Shown piece after piece: positions 16,668 through 25,438 of a stretch of DNA of 36,420 nt. The notes under the pieces are model-generated. The model saw only the letters and a program-made list of their open reading frames with translations, did not search any database and was not told where the DNA came from. This DNA comes from Bacteroidaceae bacterium (GTDB taxonomy: Bacteria > Bacteroidota > Bacteroidia > Bacteroidales > Bacteroidaceae): the NCBI GenBank assembly GCA_017455585.1, contig JAFSZU010000070.1:1-36420 (forward strand), read 5' to 3'. Every line of letters starts with the position of its first letter. Positions within the stretch are counted from its first letter, which is position 1. A program made the position numbers and the translations under genes.

Positions 16668-17876
16668 ATGAAAAAGTATTTCAAGTATGCAGTGGCTGTC
16701 ATGGCAGCTGCCGTGGTCGCTCCGCTCTTCATCGCCTGCTCCGACGATGATGACGATGTCAAGAACTATGACCTGACCATCACATTCCAGCGTTCTGCCG
16801 AACTGGCAGATGCCGAGATTATCGATGGCAAGTTGTTCATCAGCAGCACCGCCGCCACCGATACCGTGACGGTGACAGACTTGTCCCAGCCTGTCAAGGT
16901 GAACAAGGTGCAGGGCAGCTACAACATCTCCTTCAATGCCAAGGTCAACGGAGAAGCCACTGCTATTGTGACAGGAACAGGCAAGGCAGAACTCTATGAC
17001 AACCTGACCGTTAATGTGCCGTTGGCCAAAGGCCACCAGAGCACGCTCATGTTCAAGACCATCTACTCCTCCGGCGGTGCACAATACTACATGCTGGACG
17101 GCTTCGTCGAAATCGTCAACAACTCCGACGAGGTGCAATATCTGGATCAGTTGATCCTGTCCGCCCCCTCCGGCAACCAGAAGCAGGAGAATGCCTGGCA
17201 GGCCAATGGCATCACCGACCTCTATGAGTGCGGCCAGGGTTCCGTGATTGCTTTCCCCGGCACGGGTAAGGACTATCCCTTGCAGCCCGGTGAGTTCGTG
17301 GTGATTGCCAACGAAGCCATGAACCACAAGCTGGCCTACGGTGATGACGAGGAGAAGAAGGACGAATATGCCAAGTCACCCGACCTCTCCAACGCCGACT
17401 GGGAAATCACTCTCGGTACAGGCGATGTGCAGCATCTGGAGGATTCCAAGCAGATGCAGATCATCTTCTCCAACAACAAGTACATGAAGGCATGGGGCAT
17501 CGGCGTCATGGGCCGTTCCTACATCCTGGCCAAGCTGCCCGCAGGCATGACACCCGAGCAATTCGCTGCCGACGAAAACAACCTGCAGACCACACCCGGC
17601 ACCACCGCAACGATGCAGTATCTGATGACTCCGAGCAAGTATGTCCTTGATGCCGTTGACATCTACACCGGCGAAGAGCACTACTGCACATTCCTTCCCG
17701 TCGATGATGCCACTGGCATCCTTGGCAACGCTATGTATCAAGGGCTGTCTGTCCGACGCAAGGTTGCCAAGATCGAGAACGGTCGTGTCTATTACAAGGA
17801 CACCAACAGTTCTGCTGATGACTTCAAGAACAACCAGGACAACACGCCAGGTGTAACGCCGACGACCGTTGACTAA
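16668..17876 (+). CDS. DUF4876-like surface lipoprotein, 402 aa
   Basis: The start ATG 16668 gives a lipoprotein signal (lipobox FIAC, Cys24) followed directly by Ser and a run of Asp residues. Cys-Ser-acidic is the Bacteroidetes lipoprotein export signal for display on the outside of the outer membrane. The mature part starts with an Ig-like beta segment (~35-120), then a globular domain with 'GGAQYYMLDGFVEIVNNSDE', 'LQPGEFVVIANEAMNHK' and a Thr/Asn/Pro-rich end. From memory this matches DUF4876, found next to TonB receptors. Two Cys residues besides Cys24 are seen. It lies 42 nt after the receptor and probably acts as its surface partner, in the position SusD would occupy elsewhere. A hairpin follows before the next gene. 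The ligand is unknown. Confidence 0.8.
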   Translation: MKKYFKYAVAVMAAAVVAPLFIACSDDDDDVKNYDLTITFQRSAELADAEIIDGKLFISSTAATDTVTVTDLSQPVKVNKVQGSYNISFNAKVNGEATAIVTGTGKAELYDNLTVNVPLAKGHQSTLMFKTIYSSGGAQYYMLDGFVEIVNNSDEVQYLDQLILSAPSGNQKQENAWQANGITDLYECGQGSVIAFPGTGKDYPLQPGEFVVIANEAMNHKLAYGDDEEKKDEYAKSPDLSNADWEITLGTGDVQHLEDSKQMQIIFSNNKYMKAWGIGVMGRSYILAKLPAGMTPEQFAADENNLQTTPGTTATMQYLMTPSKYVLDAVDIYTGEEHYCTFLPVDDATGILGNAMYQGLSVRRKVAKIENGRVYYKDTNSSADDFKNNQDNTPGVTPTTVD

Positions 17877-17894
17877 GCTTTTGTTTAACAACAG

Positions 17895-17924
17895 GCAGGG
17901 GCGCGTCACTGTGCACGCCCCTGC
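17895..17924 (+). terminator. Hairpin between the lipoprotein and barrel genes
   Basis: GCAGGGGCG (17895-17903) pairs with CGCCCCTGC (17916-17924) over a 12-nt loop. Only a short T run (ACTTTCCCC) follows. It may be an attenuating or mRNA-protecting hairpin that lowers expression of downstream genes relative to the receptor and lipoprotein rather than a full stop. Confidence 0.6.
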
Positions 17925-17948
17925 ACTTTCCCCAAAAACATTCCAGAA

Positions 17949-19523
17949 ATGAAACACTGTTTATCTGTTTTATGGCTGTTATCATTGGCACTCGCCACCG
18001 CGAAAGGACAGACATGGAACGAGTCGTTTGTGAACGAGCCGCAGAACCTGCGTTACAGTAGCATGAACCCGACACGCCTTGCTGATAATCTCCTGCGCGA
18101 TTTTGCAGTTGCAGACGTGCAGTATTGCCTCGCCAAAGGCAAGTTCCATGCCGTAGATCAGTCGGGAGATGCGCACAATGTGGATGCATACATCGGCGGT
18201 TTGCGGCATATCGGACGTTTTGATGTGGCAGGACACCTCAGATACAGCAATCAGAAAGAAAAGAATCAGATCTGGAATAACACCCTATGGACCAATCCAC
18301 GAAACCCGTATATCGTTTGTGACTCAGTTCCGGGCGACGCAACCACAGAGGCTTTTGACTTGCAGACCACTGCTGTCTATTCTTTTAATACGCAGTGGCG
18401 CATCGGAGGGGAGTTGGGACTGCGCACAGGCAATCGCGCCGACCAGACAGACCCGCGTCCACAGACAACAACCTCCTCCATCCCTGTCACGATAGGAGCA
18501 GATTTCCAACCTTCAGAAACCTGGGGCTTCGGAGTCAGCGCGGGTCTGCGTCATTTCAGTTCACTGGTAGATTATTACAACGTTCAACCCCTGAACAACC
18601 ACACCTATTTTGTGATGAAGGGGATGGGCGACTATCTTCAACGCCTGACGGTCAACGAGTCTGGCTATAAGCGTGAATACACCGGAACAACATACACGGC
18701 AGCCTTGAATGCCACATGGAAGGGCCCTGACGGTCGCCTCGCTGATTTTCTGGAAGTGGCTTTTACCACAGGCGACCAAGATGCCCGCGATGGCGGAACA
18801 GCCTACGAATTCCGAGGCGGTGACTACTCTGAGACACGCATAACCGTGCTGAACCGATTCCAGTTCCGCCCCACACCGGATGTGCTGCACAATCTTACCC
18901 TCTCTGTCTGCACCACGGACGGAAAAGGCAAATGGTCTGAGCAGAAACGCGAAGTGGACACAGAACACGGCAACCTCGCCTATTATCGCGTGCTGGCCAC
19001 CAATACCAACCACAAGATTCAGCAGTTGACAGGCTCACTGGTCTATCAGCTGGACTTCTTGCGCAACGGACAGCGCAATCTATACTTGCGCGCAAGCGGA
19101 TATTTCTCGCAAATCACACGCAAACAGCTCTTAGGCAATGCAACCCCCAAACAGGAAATCAGTCTGCTGAGCATGGATCTGCAGGCTGGCAAGTGCTTTG
19201 CCATCCATGATGTGAACCTGCTCACGCAACTGCAGGGCGGCTACACACATCCCCTCAACAAGAAATTTGCTACAGGGTCTGTATATACAGACACCAAAGA
19301 CATAACCGGCACATATACACGCCCTCTCTTCGAATACGAGTCCTCACGTCAAGGCCATGCCGGCATTCTCATTGATGCCAATATGCCAGTGGGTGCCAAG
19401 CTGGCAGTGGGCATCTACGCCACCGCCGATTGCCGATTATATATGGACAAAGAGGAGTATTGGACAGGTTTCAAGAACAAGTCCCTGACCACCGCCCAGT
19501 TCGGTGCCTACCTGAGATTCTGA
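17949..19523 (+). CDS. DUF6850-like outer-membrane beta-barrel protein, 524 aa
   Basis: The start ATG 17949 gives a signal peptide (MKHCLSVLWLLSLALATAKG). The mature protein is made of amphipathic beta strands with frequent aromatic girdle residues ('RIGGELGLRTGNR', 'WGFGVSAGLRHF', 'NLYLRASGYFSQ') and ends LTTAQFGAYLRF, the C-terminal Phe expected of an outer-membrane barrel. I believe this is the DUF6850 family, which I recall beside DUF4876 genes. No plug domain is present, so it is not a TonB receptor; a passive porin, an assembly factor or a partner of the surface lipoprotein are possible. The gene ends 6 nt before the first C25 peptidase, which argues for co-transcription with it. Confidence 0.75.
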   Translation: MKHCLSVLWLLSLALATAKGQTWNESFVNEPQNLRYSSMNPTRLADNLLRDFAVADVQYCLAKGKFHAVDQSGDAHNVDAYIGGLRHIGRFDVAGHLRYSNQKEKNQIWNNTLWTNPRNPYIVCDSVPGDATTEAFDLQTTAVYSFNTQWRIGGELGLRTGNRADQTDPRPQTTTSSIPVTIGADFQPSETWGFGVSAGLRHFSSLVDYYNVQPLNNHTYFVMKGMGDYLQRLTVNESGYKREYTGTTYTAALNATWKGPDGRLADFLEVAFTTGDQDARDGGTAYEFRGGDYSETRITVLNRFQFRPTPDVLHNLTLSVCTTDGKGKWSEQKREVDTEHGNLAYYRVLATNTNHKIQQLTGSLVYQLDFLRNGQRNLYLRASGYFSQITRKQLLGNATPKQEISLLSMDLQAGKCFAIHDVNLLTQLQGGYTHPLNKKFATGSVYTDTKDITGTYTRPLFEYESSRQGHAGILIDANMPVGAKLAVGIYATADCRLYMDKEEYWTGFKNKSLTTAQFGAYLRF

Positions 19524-19529
19524 CATGTC

Positions 19530-21710
19530 ATGAAGAAACATTTTCTCTCTTGCATCCTCATGGGCCTCATGGCGTTCACAGCCACAGCCCAACGCAAAGG
19601 TTTTGCCATTGTCATTGACCCCGCCAGCCTCAGTCAGGCAAAGACAGAAGTGGAGGCATACGCCGCCGCCCTTTCCGACGTGCAGGGCTTCCACGTCTAT
19701 ACCGTGGTGGACCGCTGGGGCATCCCCGACAGCATCCGCGCCGAATTGCAGCGGCTGCACGCCTTGAAGCAGAATCCCATTGTGGGTGCCGTTTTCGTGG
19801 GTGACATTCCTGTTCCCATGATTCGCGATGCACAGTTCCTCACATCTGCCTTCAAGATGAACCAGAAGATGCCTCGCCGCGACTCCTCCGTACCCAGCGA
19901 CCGCTTCTATGACGATTTCGGTCTGCACTTCCAATTCATCGACCGCGACACAGCGGAGTTCTCACATCTCTTTTATTACACGCTCACGTGCAAAGGTAAT
20001 CAAACCCTCCACCCCGACCTTTTCACTGGCCGCATCCGTCCCACCGATGCCGGTGGCACCAGCCGCTATGAGAAACTGCGCGCCTATCTGCGCAAGGCTA
20101 CCGCGGCCAAGCGCAACCCAGAACCTTTCCAGAGCGTTTTTGTCTATACCGGTAGCGGTTCTGTCAATGAGTCCCGAGTGGCACACATTGATGAGCAGTT
20201 GTCCATGCGTGAACACTTCCCCCAACTGGCTGGCAAAGCAGGTGCTTTCAGCTACATGGACTTCACAGATGCCCCCTTTATCAAGCGCAAACTCATGAAT
20301 GAGATGATGCGCCCAGACCTGAGTCTCGGTTTCATGCATCACCATGGCGATTTCGACACCCAGTACCTCACCCATGCGCCCAAACCGTCTGGCACAGAAG
20401 AGGCACTGGATTATCTGCTGCGTGCCTATCGCGACCGACTGCGCCGCGCTGCCCGCTACGGACAGGACGTTGACAGCATACGCCGGATGCTCACCGAGCG
20501 CGACGGGCTTCCCGAGTCCTGGCTGGCAGGCCAGCCGTCGCCAGCGAACAACCGTCTCGACTCCCTGCTGGAAGACAGTCTGAACCTGACGCTCAAGGAT
20601 TTTGCCACCTACGGTTACCGCCCCAACTGTCGCGTTGCCGTCTATGACGCCTGCTACAACGGAGCCTTTCACAATGCAGACTACATCGCCGGCGAATACA
20701 TCTTCCAGCCTGGGCGAACCATTGCCGGACAGGGCGGAACCGTCAACGTCATCCAGGACAAATGGCCCGACCGCTATATGGGTTTGCTGGCTGAGGGTGT
20801 CATGATAGGCCTCATCAACCAGCATGAACCAGAACTGGAGGTGCACATCATCGGCGATCCCACCTTCTGCTTCAGCAGCGACACGAAGGTCAACCTCAAT
20901 GACCTTATTATCAGTGGCAGCACCAAGGAATGGGAGCGGCTGTTGAAGAAAGGTAAGAGCCCTGATGTCTGTTGCATGGCACTGGAGAATCTCAAAGACA
21001 GCCCCGCGATGACAGATGCCCGTCTGCTGAAGTTGGTGCGCAGCGCGAGGTCCGGCCTCGTCCGCTTGCAAGCTTTCTATCTGTTGCAGCAGCGCAACAG
21101 TCCGCTTCTGGTAGATGCCATCGAGGTGGCAGCTACGGATAATTCATACGAGTTGCTGCAACGCATGGCCGTCAATGCCATTCCCAAATGCGGGCATCCG
21201 CGTCTGACAAAGACGCTTGCCGCCCTGCTGGCACAGAACAATGCCTCCGCACGCGTGGCCTTCAATGCCATGGAAGCCATTCAGTTCATGCCTGCCACAG
21301 AGATGAAGCAATCTATCAACGAGGCGCTGGACAGTGTTTCACCACACGTGACTTGGGCAAAGGAATACCGGCAGTCACGTCAGAAACAGGTGGACATCTA
21401 TCTGGAACGATGGGACGAAGACATCATCGCGCTATGCGACGGTAAGCTATCCCTGCCACGCCAGCGCATGATGGCTGACCGCATGAAAATCTACCTCCCC
21501 CCCTACCTCGTCCAGCGTGTCGCTGCCTACACGGAGCAATGTACTGATCCCGAAGTGCAATGCCTCCTGCTCTCCTCCCTCGGCTGGCATCGTCTGGCCT
21601 ACTCCAGCAGTGCCATCGCAGAGACTGCCCAGCGCATGAGCCAGAATACATCGCTTCCCCAAGAGGTGCGCGATGAAGCACTCAAAACCTACAAACGTCT
21701 GAAACAATAA
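19530..21710 (+). CDS. Gingipain-like (C25, clan CD) cysteine peptidase, copy 1, 726 aa
   Basis: ATG 19530 gives a signal peptide (MKKHFLSCILMGLMAFTATA). Residues ~25-130 resemble the gingipain N-terminal subdomain (FAIVIDPASLSQAK, then AVFVGDIP and SVPSDRFYDDF, then GRIRPTD). The candidate dyad is His272 in MHHHGDF and Cys375 in YDACYNGAF; gingipains use His-Gly and 'ACVNGDF', so the Cys motif matches closely. The His-Cys spacing of about 103 residues is much larger than the ~33 I recall for RgpB, because of a charged helical insertion. Residues ~455-720 are helical with HEAT/ARM-like repeats. No C-terminal sorting tail is present. The protein is predicted to hydrolyse peptide bonds, in the periplasm or outside. 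Tandem with a same-length paralogue 11 nt downstream. Confidence 0.78.
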   Translation: MKKHFLSCILMGLMAFTATAQRKGFAIVIDPASLSQAKTEVEAYAAALSDVQGFHVYTVVDRWGIPDSIRAELQRLHALKQNPIVGAVFVGDIPVPMIRDAQFLTSAFKMNQKMPRRDSSVPSDRFYDDFGLHFQFIDRDTAEFSHLFYYTLTCKGNQTLHPDLFTGRIRPTDAGGTSRYEKLRAYLRKATAAKRNPEPFQSVFVYTGSGSVNESRVAHIDEQLSMREHFPQLAGKAGAFSYMDFTDAPFIKRKLMNEMMRPDLSLGFMHHHGDFDTQYLTHAPKPSGTEEALDYLLRAYRDRLRRAARYGQDVDSIRRMLTERDGLPESWLAGQPSPANNRLDSLLEDSLNLTLKDFATYGYRPNCRVAVYDACYNGAFHNADYIAGEYIFQPGRTIAGQGGTVNVIQDKWPDRYMGLLAEGVMIGLINQHEPELEVHIIGDPTFCFSSDTKVNLNDLIISGSTKEWERLLKKGKSPDVCCMALENLKDSPAMTDARLLKLVRSARSGLVRLQAFYLLQQRNSPLLVDAIEVAATDNSYELLQRMAVNAIPKCGHPRLTKTLAALLAQNNASARVAFNAMEAIQFMPATEMKQSINEALDSVSPHVTWAKEYRQSRQKQVDIYLERWDEDIIALCDGKLSLPRQRMMADRMKIYLPPYLVQRVAAYTEQCTDPEVQCLLLSSLGWHRLAYSSSAIAETAQRMSQNTSLPQEVRDEALKTYKRLKQ

Positions 21711-21721
21711 TAACAACAATA

Positions 21722-23902
21722 ATGAAGCACATCTCTTTATCCCTTCTGACGTTGTGCTTGGCCCTCAGTTGTTTCGCTGTTGCCAAGCGCGACGGTTTTG
21801 CCATCGTCATAGACCCCGCCAGCCTGAGTCAGGCCAAAGCTGAGGTGGAGGCATACGCCGCTGCCATCGAACAGGCTCATGGTCTGAAAGTATATACCAT
21901 TGTGGATCGCTGGGGCGTGCCAGACAGCATCCGGGCGGAACTCATCCGGCTGCATAGCCAGAAGCAAGAACCCGTGATTGGCGCTGTCTTCGTGGGCGAT
22001 ATACCCGTTGTCATGGTGCGAGACGGCCAACACATGACCTCTGCTTTCAAGATGGACCAGAAACAGCCGCGCAAGGAGAGCAGTGTGCCCAGCGATCGGT
22101 TCTACGACGACTTCAGCCTGAAGTTCCGTTTCCTGGAGCGTGACTCCGATGCCAACTATTTCTATTACAGCATCACACCTGAGAGTGCACAGCGCACATA
22201 TCCCACCATCTACAGCGGGCGCATCCGCCCCACCGATGTGGGCGGCATCAACCGCTATGAGAAACTGCGCGCCTTCCTGCGCAAGGCCGTCAAGGCGAAA
22301 CAACAGCCGCGCGAAGTGCAGAAAATGTTCTTCTTCAGCGGCCACGGATACATCAGCGAGTCCAAGGTGGCACGCATGGACGAGAAGGTGGCATGGATGG
22401 AGCACTTCCCGCAGCTCAACGACAAGCGAGCCCGCATCAGCTACATGGATCACAGCGACCACAACCCCGTGAAGGAGCATTTCATGTGTGAACTGATGCG
22501 CACAGACTTGGACTTCGCTCATCTGCATCATCACGGCTACTGGGACACCGAGTATTTCAATGGCTTGAAGGAAATCCCGACCGTGAGACAGGCCAAGGAG
22601 TTCATCATCAAAAACGTGCGCCAGCACATCGTGGCTGCCAAGCAACGCGGTCGCGACTGGGAGAAGACACAAGCCACGCTGAAGGAACGCTTTGACCTGC
22701 CTGATTCGTGGCTCACAGATGTGTTCAACGAGGAGTTGTGCAAACAGGACTCCCTGGAAGACGCAGAGGCGGACCTCCACCTTGAGGACTTTGCCGTCTA
22801 TGGCTACCAGCCCAATGTCCCCGTGGTGATCATTGACGCTTGCTTCTGTGGTTCTTTCCACAAAGAGGATTGCATCGCAGACGAGTATATCTTCCAGCCG
22901 GGCAGTACAGTGGCTGTGGTTGCCAACACCGTCAACTCCCTGCAGGACAAGTGGAGCGACTGCCTTATTGGCCTTCTGGCAGAAGGCGGTTGCGTGGGCG
23001 ATTTGCCCAGATTCTCCACCTATTTAGAGAGCCATGTCATCGGTGACCCCACCTATCGCTATACGCCATCCGACGGCAAAGGTCTGGATATCGACCATCT
23101 CATCAACGAGAACAAGCCCGCCACATGGCGAAAACTCCTCAAGAGTCCCAAAGCAGATCTGCAAGGTCTGGCCATCTGGCAGCTTTGCCAACTCGGACAA
23201 ATGTCCAGCCGCGAACTGCGCAGCATCTATGAGACATCGCGTCTGGATCTGGTGCGCCTCATGGCACTGGTGAAGATTGTGGATTTCCACGATGACAACG
23301 CGCTCGAAGTGTTGAAAGCCGCCACGCAGGATGCCTTTGAGATGGTGCAGCGGTTCTCGCTCCGCTACATTCATGACAGTGGCGACGAGCGTCTCATCCC
23401 GGCCCTCATCGCCGTGAGTATCGAGAACAACACCAGCGACCGCGTGAACTTTGACGCACGCACTGCCATTGGTGTCTATCCCAAGGACAAGCTCCTGGCC
23501 GAATTTGCGCGGCAATTTGACCGCCCCGAGGTGCAGACGTTGAAGAAAGACACCATCCGCTCACTCATTGCACGCACGATTGAAGTCTATGCCGGACGCG
23601 GGGCGAAGGAGATAGAAGCACTGGACACCGCGCAGAATGCCAAGGAGATCCGTTTTACCATCCGTGCTCAACGCAACAACCTCGTCCACGCCTACGTGCC
23701 CTTCTTCTTCGATTATCTCGACCGTCCCACTACCACCGTGGAGCAACAGGTCATGATTCTTGAAGCCCTGGGCTGGCACCCACGCAGCTATCAGGCACCG
23801 CTCATCGCCGAACGCTGCATGGCCATCTCGAAAGACTTACGCTATGACCCCCAGGTACGCAACGAAGCCCTCAAGACCTGCAACCGCATCAAGGCGAAGT
23901 AA
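21722..23902 (+). CDS. Gingipain-like (C25, clan CD) cysteine peptidase, copy 2, 726 aa
   Basis: A paralogue of the preceding gene with exactly the same length and domain order, so a tandem duplication. The signal peptide is MKHISLSLLTLCLALSCFAV (a Cys at 17 makes lipidation conceivable). The N-terminal subdomain is nearly identical (FAIVIDPASLSQAK, VFVGDIPVVMVRD, SVPSDRFYDDF). The candidate dyad is His271 (LHHHGYWDTE) and Cys374 (IIDACFCGSFHKEDC). This copy has extra Cys residues around the active site and an added His-Gly motif earlier (FFSGHGYIS, where copy 1 has YTGSGSVN); SGHG is itself like the gingipain catalytic-His phrase, so which His is catalytic needs a structure. The C-terminal HEAT-like region is more diverged. 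It lies 15 nt before the C1 peptidase, so all three peptidases are probably made together. Confidence 0.78.
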   Translation: MKHISLSLLTLCLALSCFAVAKRDGFAIVIDPASLSQAKAEVEAYAAAIEQAHGLKVYTIVDRWGVPDSIRAELIRLHSQKQEPVIGAVFVGDIPVVMVRDGQHMTSAFKMDQKQPRKESSVPSDRFYDDFSLKFRFLERDSDANYFYYSITPESAQRTYPTIYSGRIRPTDVGGINRYEKLRAFLRKAVKAKQQPREVQKMFFFSGHGYISESKVARMDEKVAWMEHFPQLNDKRARISYMDHSDHNPVKEHFMCELMRTDLDFAHLHHHGYWDTEYFNGLKEIPTVRQAKEFIIKNVRQHIVAAKQRGRDWEKTQATLKERFDLPDSWLTDVFNEELCKQDSLEDAEADLHLEDFAVYGYQPNVPVVIIDACFCGSFHKEDCIADEYIFQPGSTVAVVANTVNSLQDKWSDCLIGLLAEGGCVGDLPRFSTYLESHVIGDPTYRYTPSDGKGLDIDHLINENKPATWRKLLKSPKADLQGLAIWQLCQLGQMSSRELRSIYETSRLDLVRLMALVKIVDFHDDNALEVLKAATQDAFEMVQRFSLRYIHDSGDERLIPALIAVSIENNTSDRVNFDARTAIGVYPKDKLLAEFARQFDRPEVQTLKKDTIRSLIARTIEVYAGRGAKEIEALDTAQNAKEIRFTIRAQRNNLVHAYVPFFFDYLDRPTTTVEQQVMILEALGWHPRSYQAPLIAERCMAISKDLRYDPQVRNEALKTCNRIKAK

Positions 23903-23917
23903 AGTTGAGCGTTGACA

Positions 23918-25438
23918 ATGTCAAGGGGCTACATCATATCCTGTTGTCTGCTTGTACCCGTCTTGGCTGCAGCACAATTGCTGCATCCCCATCGGCATGT
24001 GCCTGCGTCGCCCAAGTTGACGCCTGAAGTGCAACGCATACGTGATAGCCGCAGACTGTTCTTGCCAGAACATGAGATGGCACTGCCCACCAGCGTGGAC
24101 AACTCCACAAGCCGCTATTTCCCGCCACTCATCAATCAGACGGGAGGCTCGTGTGCACAGGCTTCCGGTATCGGATATATGTTCACCTACGAGATGAACC
24201 GCTTTCTCGACCGCGATGCCTCCCAGCCCGAAAACCGCATGAGCTATCTTTTTGCCTGGAACATGATCAACGAGGGCGACAACCAAGGCGGTTTCGTGGA
24301 ACAGGGACTGCAGTTGGCAAAGAACTACGGTATCATGAGCGAGGCCGACTACGGCAATCCCTCGCTCTACAATTTCTTCTGGCCCACAGGCTATGAGAAG
24401 TATGTGCGCGCCATGCACAACCGTGCCCTGGACATTCTCACCTTCAACGACAGCATCTCCTTTATCAAGCGTTATCTCTACGATGCCGGTTGCGGACAAC
24501 ACCCTGGCGGAATCGTCACCTTCTCCACCCTCGCCGAGGGGTGGAACATCGACACAGACTATCAAGGCCCTTCCGAGACAGGTTATCATGCACTCCTCAC
24601 CCAGTTGGGCACCGATGGCAGTCATGCCCTCACCATCGTGGGATATGACGACCTTGTCACCTATACCGACAATCAGGGGACACGCCACACGGGTGCCTTC
24701 ATCATCTGCAACACTTGGGGCGATTATTACTACCACGACCGCGGACGCTACTACTTGCCATACGATTTCTTTCGAGATGAGCACGTAACTAACGACGAGC
24801 TTTCCAACACGATGAACGCCGTGCGTGTCACCACCTACGAGCCAAGAGCCGTGCTGCGAGTGGGCCTCACCTATAACCAGCGCAACGAGCTCCGGTTCGG
24901 CATTTCCTCCACCCAGGACCGCGCGGCCTCACGCCCCAGCGTCGCGCCATACAACTTCTACATCATGTACCACATGGGTGGCCCCTATCCCATGCAAGGG
25001 CAATATAAACTGCGGGATATTGACATCGCCTTTGATGCCTCGCCGCGGGTGCCACAGGACGTGACAAGCGTGGAACAGTATTTCCTGCATGTGACCCGTC
25101 AGGCACAGGGCAACAAAAAGAAAGGCGAGGGCGAGGTAACGGCCGTGGAGTTTATTGATCTTCAGACACCCGCTGCCACACGCCGCTGGACCTATCACGG
25201 CACCCTCCCGGCACCCATCAATCCAGGATCCAACATCTTCCCCATCCCCCTGCGGCCGCGCCACCTGTTCAGCGCATCACCCCACGCATGGAACGCCACA
25301 AGCACAGCCAATGGCGATCCCGCCACTTTCCGTCTGCGCACGGCCCACGGCCGACAAGCCAAGTTCACCGCCACCCCCAGTGAAGACGGGCAGCACCTTC
25401 ATATCCATTATGCCATCACGAACAAAGATGAGAATTGA
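23918..25438 (+). CDS. Papain-like (C1) secreted cysteine peptidase, 506 aa
   Basis: ATG 23918 is chosen over TTG 23912; the signal peptide is MSRGYIISCCLLVPVLAAAQ. Papain-type residues are visible in order: Gln74 and Cys79 in NQTGGSCAQASG, His236 in SHALTIVGYDD, and Asn265 in IICNTWGDYY. The propeptide is short (about 50 residues) or absent. After the catalytic domain (~65-290) comes a beta-rich domain (~300-420) and a tail without a sorting motif. The protein is expected to cut proteins at the cell surface or in the periplasm. The same catalytic architecture is found in the two giant proteins at 28247 and 33062. Its 3' end overlaps the HmuY-like gene by 11 nt, a tight coupling of a protease with a candidate heme binder. 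Confidence 0.88.
   Translation: MSRGYIISCCLLVPVLAAAQLLHPHRHVPASPKLTPEVQRIRDSRRLFLPEHEMALPTSVDNSTSRYFPPLINQTGGSCAQASGIGYMFTYEMNRFLDRDASQPENRMSYLFAWNMINEGDNQGGFVEQGLQLAKNYGIMSEADYGNPSLYNFFWPTGYEKYVRAMHNRALDILTFNDSISFIKRYLYDAGCGQHPGGIVTFSTLAEGWNIDTDYQGPSETGYHALLTQLGTDGSHALTIVGYDDLVTYTDNQGTRHTGAFIICNTWGDYYYHDRGRYYLPYDFFRDEHVTNDELSNTMNAVRVTTYEPRAVLRVGLTYNQRNELRFGISSTQDRAASRPSVAPYNFYIMYHMGGPYPMQGQYKLRDIDIAFDASPRVPQDVTSVEQYFLHVTRQAQGNKKKGEGEVTAVEFIDLQTPAATRRWTYHGTLPAPINPGSNIFPIPLRPRHLFSASPHAWNATSTANGDPATFRLRTAHGRQAKFTATPSEDGQHLHIHYAITNKDEN

Noticed and set aside
13770..17876. SusC/SusD polysaccharide utilisation pair
   Set aside because: The lipoprotein after the receptor has no SusD-like TPR fold or motifs, and no glycoside hydrolase gene is present in the window.
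25155..25427. Upstream in-frame extension of the HmuY-like gene
   Set aside because: It overlaps the C1 peptidase gene and would hide the clear lipoprotein signal that starts at 25428.
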